From contig CALSCR010002611.1 in assembly GCA_943704495.1 (NCBI GenBank), forward strand, positions 1 to 20,436: a stretch of DNA of 20,436 bases, read 5' to 3'. The notes beneath the pieces were generated by a model, which did not search any database, was not told where the DNA came from, and worked only from the letters and a program-made list of their open reading frames with translations. Numbering within the stretch: position 1 is the first letter of the stretch; the number at the start of each line of letters is the position of its first letter. The stretch is from Pigoraptor chileana (lineage: Eukaryota > Opisthokonta > Filasterea). Shown one piece after another: positions 9,019-17,900 of this stretch. The position numbers and the translations under genes are program-made.

Positions 9019-11640
9019 ATGGCCGATGAGGAGGATGATGGGATACAGTTGAATCTGCGTGCGCCGTCCGTGCCAATTCCGCGCCTTCCCAAGCCGACCT
9101 CCGTGAAGAAGGCAAAGGATGCTCGCCAACCGCCAGCTATCAATGGAGTGACACAACGGAAAAGCCCTGTCAAACAGCAACAACAACAACAACAACAACA
9201 ACAGCAGCAGCAACAACCACCACAAAAGCAACAACAACAACAACATGCGAACAAGGCACGGTCTCCCGGCGGTGCATCACAGCATACGCAGCCGCATTCA
9301 GAGCGATCGGATAACGAAAAGGGGGCGCGTATCCGACAACCGCAGCGGGATCCCGATGCACACAACAACAACGACAGCAAGCAGGCACCCACGCAGCACC
9401 ATCCACCCGCACCAAAGTCGTCGTCGCTCTTCAGCTTTAATCCCGAGATTCCAACCGTAGAGGTGGCAGCTCCAACAGCGGCCGCCATCGAGAAACGCAA
9501 GCGAGCGAAGCGCGCGACGCCGTTATCTGTGACATCATTTTCAGAGCTCGAGTTGGAAGATGCACTGTCCGCACACATTGAGACGGGGATGAAGCTCACG
9601 ACGATGACGCGCGTGCAGCGACTTGCCATCCCGCACATTCTGTCGGGGGTCGATGTGATGGTGCGCTCAGAAACTGGAACAGGAAAGACGCTGACGTATT
9701 TGGTTCCGATTGCACAGGCGCTCGTTTCGAGGGAGGAGAAAGTGGCAAGGGCGGATGGGCCGTACGCCATCATCCTTGCGCCGACGCGTGAACTTGCGAC
9801 GCAGATCTTGGAGGTTGCGCAGTCGCTTTTGCGTCCGTTTCACTGGATTGTGCCTGGCGCTGTCATGGGTGGCGAGAAGAAGAAGAGCGAGAAGGCGCGG
9901 CTGCGGCGAGGCATCAACGTACTTGTTGCCACGCCCGGCCGTCTGCTGGACCATCTTGAAAACACTGAGTGTCTGGACGTATCGCGGCTGCAGTGGCTGG
10001 TGCTCGACGAGGCTGACAGGCTCACGGACTTGGGATTCGACAAGGAGGTGTCCGCCATCATCTCGCTCCTCGATAAGAGCGCCGCAAAGGCTGCGTCACG
10101 TGGTGCCAATGTGCAGACACGCCAGAACCTGCTGCTCTCTGCAACACTCAGGGAAAGCGTCCGTCGTCTTGCGGGAGTGACTCTGCGTGATCCGCTTGTT
10201 GTTGATGCAGGGACGGACGAAGTGGTCCCTCTGAAGGACATGCACAAGAAGGGCGGTGCTGCCGACAAGGGAGCTGGAAAGAATGCAGATGGTCAGAAAC
10301 ACGGCGAAGACGGAGCCGATCAGCAACAACACGAACAGCAAAAGCAGCAACAATCGAAAACGCCGCAGAAAGACGCCACCGCCAAGGTCGATTCATCAAA
10401 AGCGGCTAATGGGGCGAATGAAACAGGCGACGATGCGGGGGGCATGTATGCAACGCCCGCCCACCTGGAGCAGCACTATGCCATCGTTCCCGCCAAATTG
10501 CGTCTTGTGTGTCTGGTGACGTTCTTGCGGCGTCAACTTCGCTCTGGTGGACACAAAATTGTCGTCTTTCTCTCGACGTGCGAGGCTGTAGATTTCCACC
10601 ACACAATGCTCAGTCACAAGGGCACGGTTCCCGAGGGTGGCGACGAGCCCGAGTGTCTGTTGGGCAGCGACGGCGCGTGCTTCAAGTTGCACGGGTCCCT
10701 GCAACAACGGGAGCGTCAGGATGCGTGGCGGGGCTTTTGCTCTGCGTCAAATGCCGTTCTCCTGTGCACGGACGTCGCCGCGCGAGGGCTGGACTTTCCC
10801 GCGGTCGATTGGATTGTGCAGTACACCGTCCCCGCCGATGCCGCCGACTATGTGCACCGCGTGGGCCGCACGGCGCGCCTGGGGCGCAAGGGGAACGCGC
10901 TCCTGTTTCTCATGCCGTCCGAGTCGGCGTACGTGTCTGTGCTCGCGTCCCACGGCCTCACGGCGTCGCCGATGGATTACGCCGACCTTCTCGAGCCGTC
11001 GGGGTCGTCTGGAAGGATACACTCCCGAAAGCGCACTCCAAAGGCTGGTGGCGATGGAGGCGAAGACGAGCACGCGCAGGGGAAGAAAGAGTTCAAGCTA
11101 TCCCATGACGCCGAGGCTGCGGCAACGGCAATCCAGCTGGAGGCGGAGCGTCTCATTCTTTCTGATAAGACGATGACCACGCTCGCTCGCAAGGCGTTTC
11201 AGTCGTTTGTGCGCGGGTATGCGACGTATCCGACGCCAATGAAATCGGTTGGCTTTATTGTGTCTGCACTGCACTTGGGCCATGCGGCAAAGAGCTTTGC
11301 TCTGAGAGAGGCGCCGCGTGAGCTCCAGCGCAAATCGCAGTCGAACAACGCAAAAGGGCGGGTGAGCAAGGCGACGGCAAAGGCACAGCTCGTCGACCGC
11401 CAGAAAGAGCGTAGGCAAGAAACCCGCCACGCAATGCGCCACTCTGGGGAGGACGGCAATTTGAGTTACCGGCGCGGCGGCAGCGGTGGTGGTAGTGGTG
11501 GTGCTGGGAGTGGCAGCGGCGGCGGCGGTGGCGGTGGGCAGACAAATAGAAAGAGGAAGATGGCAGACGAGTTTGGCAATGATCTTGTCGACGGACCCCT
11601 GACCAAGAAGAGGAAGACGGGGGGAAAGGGCAAAAAGTGA
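9019..11640 (+). CDS. DDX31: DEAD-box ATP-dependent RNA helicase, DDX31/Dbp7 family
   Basis: A single intronless frame of 873 aa with an in-frame TGA at 9013 just before the ATG. Known family role: nucleolar RNA helicase in large ribosomal subunit assembly. Motifs in order: Q-motif region FSELELEDAL (about 174), motif I SETGTGKT (217), PTRELA (255), MGGEKKKSEKARLRRGINVLVATPGR (family signature), DEAD (330-333), SAT (374-376), VVFLSTCEAVDFH (motif IV), CTDVAARGLD (583-592), HRVGRTAR (613-620). The C-terminal block ALQ/KAFQSFVRGYATYP and LHLGHAAKSFALREAPR is diagnostic for DDX31/Dbp7. Additions: an N-terminal polyQ tract (about 53-75), a Gln/Lys-rich insert before motif IV (about 410-475), and a glycine run plus NRKRK and KKRK basic clusters at the C-terminus that could act as nuclear signals. 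Motif I has SETGTGKT rather than the usual A-x-T-G-S-G-K-T; all catalytic residues remain. Confidence 0.96.
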   Translation: MADEEDDGIQLNLRAPSVPIPRLPKPTSVKKAKDARQPPAINGVTQRKSPVKQQQQQQQQQQQQQQPPQKQQQQQHANKARSPGGASQHTQPHSERSDNEKGARIRQPQRDPDAHNNNDSKQAPTQHHPPAPKSSSLFSFNPEIPTVEVAAPTAAAIEKRKRAKRATPLSVTSFSELELEDALSAHIETGMKLTTMTRVQRLAIPHILSGVDVMVRSETGTGKTLTYLVPIAQALVSREEKVARADGPYAIILAPTRELATQILEVAQSLLRPFHWIVPGAVMGGEKKKSEKARLRRGINVLVATPGRLLDHLENTECLDVSRLQWLVLDEADRLTDLGFDKEVSAIISLLDKSAAKAASRGANVQTRQNLLLSATLRESVRRLAGVTLRDPLVVDAGTDEVVPLKDMHKKGGAADKGAGKNADGQKHGEDGADQQQHEQQKQQQSKTPQKDATAKVDSSKAANGANETGDDAGGMYATPAHLEQHYAIVPAKLRLVCLVTFLRRQLRSGGHKIVVFLSTCEAVDFHHTMLSHKGTVPEGGDEPECLLGSDGACFKLHGSLQQRERQDAWRGFCSASNAVLLCTDVAARGLDFPAVDWIVQYTVPADAADYVHRVGRTARLGRKGNALLFLMPSESAYVSVLASHGLTASPMDYADLLEPSGSSGRIHSRKRTPKAGGDGGEDEHAQGKKEFKLSHDAEAAATAIQLEAERLILSDKTMTTLARKAFQSFVRGYATYPTPMKSVGFIVSALHLGHAAKSFALREAPRELQRKSQSNNAKGRVSKATAKAQLVDRQKERRQETRHAMRHSGEDGNLSYRRGGSGGGSGGAGSGSGGGGGGGQTNRKRKMADEFGNDLVDGPLTKKRKTGGKGKK
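9175..9243 (+). repeat. CAA/CAG triplet repeat encoding polyglutamine
   Basis: About 15 consecutive Gln codons (mostly CAA, with three CAG), then PP-Q-K and five more Gln codons, near the N-terminus of the DDX31-type helicase. CAA dominance on the coding strand suggests partial slippage growth. Length polymorphism is likely. Confidence 0.95.
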
Positions 11641-11663
11641 AGTGCATGAGAATGAATGAATGA

Positions 11664-11680
11664 ACCTCATGGCATGAGGT
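11664..11680 (+). repeat. Short perfect inverted repeat in the DDX31 3' flank
   Basis: ACCTCATG and CATGAGGT flank a single G, 24 nt after the stop codon. It could form a small RNA hairpin in the 3' UTR. One 8-bp palindrome of this kind is not rare, so function is undecided. Confidence 0.5.
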
Positions 11681-11958
11681 GACGATGCTCATCAGTATCG
11701 CGTCCTTTTTAGAATTTCACTGGTTTCATTGGAATCCGCCTTCTTTAATGTCTTTTGCATTTGCGATCGCTTCTGTGTCTAGGTCTTGTGTTCACCTGTC
11801 ATCTAAAGTGTAATATGCTGTTGGGCTATGAAGACGTCTCTCGCATCTCAATCTGCTGCTGCCACTGAAATGCGCCTGTGGTTTATGCGGTACACAGAAA
11901 TTGCAATCACACAAGAATGTATTCCAACTCTGCGATCAAATAAGCACACGTCGAGTGC

Positions 11959-12002
11959 GTTCAAATCAAGGGTACTGAGCGCTCAGTACCCTTGGTTCAA
12001 AT
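11959..12002. mobile_element. Minimal hAT-type transposon relic: two abutting 14-bp terminal repeats in an 8-bp target duplication
   Basis: Positions 11967-11994 form a perfect 28-bp palindrome, CAAGGGTACTGAGC followed at once by its reverse complement. It is flanked on both sides by the identical octamer GTTCAAAT (11959-11966 and 11995-12002). An 8-bp target duplication is the hallmark of hAT (hobo/Ac/Tam3) transposons, and the CAAGG ends fit the YARNG start reported for hAT terminal repeats. No internal sequence or transposase is left. Alternatives are a palindromic protein-binding site or hairpin with a chance direct repeat; the exact abutting octamers make that less likely. Confidence 0.72.
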
Positions 12003-12199
12003 GTATCGGCGTAGTCATAGACGGCTCGATGCAAGCCCACTTCATGATGACACCCCTATGCTCAGCCACGCAGTTGCACACATGCAAAAAAGGACACTTA
12101 TGCCGCATGCTGTGACACATGCACACACCCTCCGGTTATTACATGGCTGTCTTTCCCGCGATGCTATTACCGGCACAGCTGACACCGGTGATGATTTGA

Positions 12200-12234
12200 G
12201 AGTGTGTCAGGAGTGTGTCAGAATGACCACACTC
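12200..12234 (+). repeat. Tandem 11-mer and hairpin
   Basis: GAGTGTGTCAG occurs twice in tandem (12200-12210, 12211-12221). The second copy can fold with the following TGACCACACTC into a stem with a GAA loop and one bulged C. It could be a small RNA structure or remnant of a local duplication. No function is assigned. Confidence 0.55.
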
Positions 12235-12409
12235 AAAAGGTGAACAGACCCACAGTCAAATGAGAGGCAGTGACTCCACATACCCAATTTCAAAATAGCC
12301 ATTAAGCACCTCTGTGCAACCCAGTCACTATAGCACCGACCTTGAACAAACTAAAAGTATAATTTGAATATCATTCATTTTAAATTGCGTATGGAATTGG
12401 AGAGTCATG

Positions 12410-12470
12410 GAATGGGAAATTCCCATAGTGAATTCCCATAGTGAAAATTGGCCATAGTGAATTGGCAGAA
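12410..12470 (+). repeat. CCATAGTGAA minisatellite
   Basis: CCATAGTGAA occurs three times (near 12423, 12436 and 12451), the first two as exact 13-bp AATTCCCATAGTG units. The array is preceded by the near-palindrome ATGGGAAATTCCCAT. It lies about 450 bp upstream of the DEP-PLC start codon and could be part of its promoter or a neutral repeat. Confidence 0.7.
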
Positions 12471-12917
12471 GTCCAATGGAACGAGGTGCGACTGCGGGTG
12501 ACGCACGCATTCGTAATCGCAACTTGCACGGTTTTTTGCAGACACAATCTTTTGTGCTTTTGCAAACGGGAACGATTGGAGATTACATATACTATACTCT
12601 CACTCTCTTTTTAACCCATGCAGTTTTCGCGTGCTACAACTGAATTCCACTATTATCTTTTCGCTTTGGCCGACTTGTGCACTCGACATTTAGGTGGCTG
12701 GTTGGCCTTCGTTTTAAAACGACAAAGGTTGTTTCTCTCTGAAGTGAGGCCACCATTCCATGGTTTCTCATATTCAACCTATGATACTTGCTCTTGGTAA
12801 TGGCCAGTGATGATGCCGTGCACAGTGAGACAAGTTCACTGTCGCACTGAGCCTTGCTCCATCCTGAGCCAAGTTGCGCGCAACTGCGAATAGCGTCGCC
12901 TTCCAACAGAGAAGAAG

Positions 12918-14918
12918 ATGGACAACACCGGCATTGGTCATGGCCGGAAGCACCACCATGCGCACTCGCACTCGCATCTCTCGCATCACTCGCATCACTC
13001 GCATCACTCGCATCACTCGCATCATGCGCACACTGGCGACCACAACCACGGCGAGCGGCGCACTTCTGACACTGATGCAACTGCTCTTGCAGATGGTGGC
13101 GATTGGAGCCTAAATGGAAGCATGAACAACAGCTCCGACGGGGGCTTCAATGTCGGTGGCGAGAAGTCTTTTCTTGCTGTTGAGAACGGATGGCGCTCAC
13201 GCACTGCGAGTGTGAATAGCAGGGAAGGCAGGGACGGCGGCGGAGATGCGGGAGGCAGCCTGGACATAGTGGACATTGCGGGTCGCATGATGCGTGCGAT
13301 TGACGTGCGGGACCGGCGGTGGCTGCTGCGTACATACAGGCAGGCGTTTGTTGGGCGCGAGGCAGTCACGTGGATGCTGACGGAAGGCTATGCGCAGTCG
13401 GAGCACGAGGCTGTCCTTATTGGCAACATGCTCCTAAACCGAGACATAATTGAGCACGTGAACCGCGACCACCCGTTTGCAAACGAACGCCTGTACTATC
13501 GGTTCATGCCGAGCTTTGTCCGCCGATTCGAGCCCGACTCCCCTGCGACGCCGCACGTGGATGGAGATGTGCAGAGCGTGTGCTCGGGCGGCGCGTCGAC
13601 TGGGTCTGGCGGGTCCGGAACTGGGGTTGACAATGAGGCCTATCTGCTCGAGCTCCTCTGTCGCATGCGGTTGGGTGTTGATGTGAGGGACCGCAAATGG
13701 ATGCTGCGGACATATCGCGACGTCTTTGTTGGAAAGGAGGCCGTAAAGTGGATGATTGCAGAGGGCATTGTGGAGGACGAGGCTGAAGCGCTAGCCCTGG
13801 GGAATCTCCTGCTGGCGCGCGGGTACTTTGAGCACGTGACGCAGGGACACGACAGATTCAAGAACGAATACCTGTTCTACCGCTTTCTCACCCCGCACGT
13901 GGGCACTTCCGCCGACGCCGACGCCTCTCTTGGCCCCGCGGAGGCGCGCTTTGCGGGGATGCCGGGCACCCACGTGGAGGATGTTGCGCAGGTGCACGAA
14001 GTGTGTGCGCGCATGCAACGCAACGTGGAGGTCCGCGATCGCAAGTCGATGATGCGTGTATACAAGGCGTGCTTCGAGGGGCGCGATGCCGTGTCGTGGA
14101 TGATTGCCGAGGGCGTCGCGGACACGGACAGGGACGCCGTGTTGCTGGGCAACGTGATGGTGTCCCAAAAGTTCATCCGTCATGTGAGCGGGGACAGGCC
14201 GTTCAAAAACGACCGCTCGTTCTATGTCTTTGTTGATGACCACGAACACGATCACGCCGACCACCAACATCACCAACGCGGCCTCCACAGCAACAACAGC
14301 GACGAACTGTCCTCGCGCAACAGTGGTTCTCACTCGCCCTTGACACTGCGCCGTCAGCCTCACGTTGATGGAGGGGTTGAGGAGGGAGGTGCGGATTTTG
14401 TACTCGTCGGTGGCGAGGACACGCCGAAGCTGTTCGGGTTTGCGCTTGCCCGCGCCGCGACGCCGAGTAGTGTGCGCCAGTTGATTGACGCCGGTGCTGC
14501 GATGGCACAGCGCATGGGCGTGCGCGACCACATATATCTGCTGCAGACTATTCAAAAGAGCTTCACTGGATCAGAGGCTGTGCGGTGGCTGATTTCAGAG
14601 GGATACGCCGCGAATGTGCGTGAAGCACTCGCAGTTGGAGACGCGTTGATTGGTGAGCACTTTGCGATTGTTGGTGCACACATGCTCCCTGTGTAACAAA
14701 CAGTGCGCTGTGTGCGTGAGGTACCTGGGAAACCCTGCGCCCCTTTGTCCGGATGCACTTGAACCGCGTGTTTGCATGCTGTTGTGCGGCCTATCATTTC
14801 TTTCCCCCCGGTGTGCCTTGTCGATTGTGCCCAAATGCGTCTGCGATGGCAGACCACAACCAACACATTGCACAAATACATCCCTCCCTCATACACACAT
14901 ACACACAAACGTGCACAA

Positions 14919-14952
<34 letters not shown>

Positions 14953-17900
14953 TTAATATTATAATATGATACGCACACACACTCCGCAGCGCAAGGAGTC
15001 GTGCAGAACATCGGCCACGAATCGCATCACATGAAGGACGGCGACCAATTTTTCTACCGCTTTCCCGCGGCAACAACAAGCTCCGACATCCCGCCACTCG
15101 GCCTCGCAGGCGTCAAAAATACCTCGCAGCTGCAGTTACACGCGCCGTTTTCAATCGACACGTGGATCGACAAGCAGCTTCTTGAGGTGGATGTTTTTAC
15201 GGGCGACGCCGCGGTGACAGAGCGTCTGTTTATGGCCGCAATTGACCGGCGGAGGGGCGTTGTCCCACAGACAGTGCACAGGAATGACGCTGACGCAGAA
15301 GAGCCCGCGGCCGTCGACAGTGCGTCGGGTACGCGGAGTGGCGAGGCATCCGCACGGGTGGTGAGTTTCTTTGTTAATTTGATGTTTTATTGTTTGGGTG
15401 GGGAGGGGGCGTGGTAGGGCTTGCAATTGGGGACATTGGTTAGAGATACAGCCGCAATGGGGGTATGCGTTACTGCGTGCGTGCGACATCCATCGAATGC
15501 GCACATCGGCTAGCGGTCACTGACTGTGCCTGGGTGTGTGGCCACTGACTGTGCCTGGGTGTGTGGCCGCTGACTGTGCGTGCGCGTTTCTTGCATCTCT
15601 TCGCCCGGCTGCAGACACCAACAACGTCGAGAAAGCGAATTTCGATTGCGGAGAGTGTGTCGACGGATGGCGAGCGTCTCACCGAAGAGCTTGCACACTC
15701 TCTTTCTCCCGGTCAGTTGTGTGGGAGCGTGCTCTTACTCTTGTATTTTGCTATTTGCTCGACTCGTGGTAAAAATCACATTGTGCTGATATCGCCTGCA
15801 TCCACGTAGCACACGCAACACTATCGGTGTTGTGTTATGGCAGCACTGGGCGTTTCTTTGCGTTATCGCTGTTGTATTGACTCCGTTTCATACCATTTCG
15901 CACAACACTCTGTCTGTGTGTTGGCTCAACTCTCTGTCTGACTGCCTTTATCGATTGCCTCTCACGCACTGACATGCAACTTCAGAGGCTTGCGTGGAAC
16001 TGCTGCAACGCGGCTTCACCGTCACAGTCTACAAGGACGGGCGACAGCCAAAGCGACGGTCTGCCGTGGTCGACACTTCGCTGGAGATTGTTGTGTGTCG
16101 GAATCCAAAGACTCTTGGTGTGAAGGAAATCGGTATGCGTGTGTGTGTGCATCGCTTGGTTGGTTTAGTTAATTGTGTTTGGGTGCCCATCCTTGTCCCA
16201 TTCCACCCTTGTTGTTTCGTTTCGTTGTCTGTAATGTAGTGAAAAGGGTTCTTTCGCGGCTATCTTTGCACTGGTTTCTTGTCTCTAACTCTCCACAATG
16301 ACATACCGATGCTGCACATGCACATTCCGTACACACACACACACACATTCACACATGTTCTCTGTCCGGCATGCAGTCCTCATCAATTCTATCCGTGAAA
16401 TCCGTCTCGGAGGCATGCACTGTCCTTCAATGCTCTCCAAAATGCGCGAAAAGATGCGTGCACAGCAGCGCCGCCGCCTCTCCAACCAAGTTTCGACAGC
16501 GGTCGACGTGCCGTTTGACATGACTGCTGTGACCTCTGTTGCGACCGCCAACAACGCTACGTCTTCTTCGACGTCCGCAACGATTGCCGAGGAATCCGCC
16601 GGCGGAGACCCTCAGGGCGGCGGCGGCGGCGGCGGTGCAGAGGAGGAGCATGCGTCCGAGTCGGCGCCTCTCTGCTCCCGCTCGAACTTACTTCCTCAGC
16701 GCTCTGGGGCCGCGCAGCTTGCGACGGTCGGCATTGGCGCGATGGGCACCATTGGAATGAGCGATCTTATTCCTCGCTCGTTTGCCCTCTTGTACGGGAA
16801 CTGGGAGTTTCTGTCTGTCACGTGCTCGTCGTCAGCGGAACTGACGGTCTGGTCCAAGGGGATGGTGTGGCTGAGTGAGCGCGGACGTGCGAGGGAACAC
16901 TGCGACGCTGCCATGTATGTGTGTGGAGCGGACGTCCTGTGTGTGTGTGTGTGCATGTGTGTGTATTTGTCTGGAGGCTGCCCTGTGTGCGTTTGTGTGG
17001 CGCGCGTGTGTATATTCTAAGTGCCTTATGGGCGAATTGAGATTCTGAAACGTTGGCCGCGCTTTTAACTCAATGCGTGGGCTCATGTAGAATGTGTCTC
17101 TAAATTCGCATCATTCTCTCTTTGCACTTTTCACCGGCGACTTGCACTCACACACACACACTCACACTCACACACACACACACACACACACTCACACACA
17201 CACACACACACACACGCACACCCACACCCACACACACATGCACAATGCGCACGTCCCATGCAGATGGCTACGCAAAGAATGGATCCTGGCGAATCAGGCG
17301 TCTGTGGACACGCCCATTGCATATAGAAAGGGCGTTGCTCTTTTCGAAAAGCTGTCGGGGCGCAAGGGCGGCTTTCTTTGTCCCGTCGTGGTGTGTGTTT
17401 GCCCTCTACCGGACTGTTTCTTCGTTGTCCGTGTGTGTGTATGTGTGTGTGGGGTATGCCTTTTCTGCTCGCCTATTCTTGTTATATGAAAATTGCTTAT
17501 GTTTAGTTGCACAACTGGGTTTTTGTTTCCGGCATTTGCAGGAAGGGCCGATGACCTTCAAGCACTTTGTTCGCATATTCGCCACATCTTTCCAATCGAA
17601 CGAGGTGAAGACTGTCTTTGAGACATATGCATCGGGACGGAGGGGTGGCGAAGGTAACTCCGGAATTGTCGTGATGACCGCCTCGGATTTTACCGCATTC
17701 TCGCGGAATATGCAAAAGGTGAGCGATAAATGGGACTTTGTGTCACACGCGCACTACTACGCATGCTGCTGTTGTACTTTATTGTTTTCTGTAAATGTGT
17801 GTGGTGAAGTGTACGTGTGTTTGTGACTTTAATGTAATGAGCGTGTTTAGCTGTATCCCGACCACACATTCTTAATGCGAGCAACAAACACACATAAACG

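Larger units (their letters stand above)
11641..12917. other. Intergenic region between DDX31 and the DEP-PLC gene
   Basis: A 1.28-kb gap with no protein-coding homology that I recognise in any frame. It holds a short perfect hairpin right after the DDX31 stop, a hAT-like palindrome with an 8-bp duplication (11959-12002), a small repeated hairpin (12200-12234), a CCATAGTGAA minisatellite (12410-12470), and presumably the promoter and 5' UTR of the DEP-PLC gene (an in-frame TAG at 12891 bounds its coding start). Confidence 0.7.

Noticed and set aside
8916-9773. 285-aa - strand frame with a long cysteine run
   Set aside because: Antisense of the CAA/CAG polyglutamine and helicase codons; the cysteine and leucine runs are the complement of the repeat.
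14653-14696. TAA at 14694-14696 as the natural end of a 592-aa DEP protein
   Set aside because: It truncates the fourth DEP domain. A GTGAGC donor at 14653 and the exon at 14990 complete that domain in phase, so the stop is intronic. Retention of the intron could still give a short isoform.
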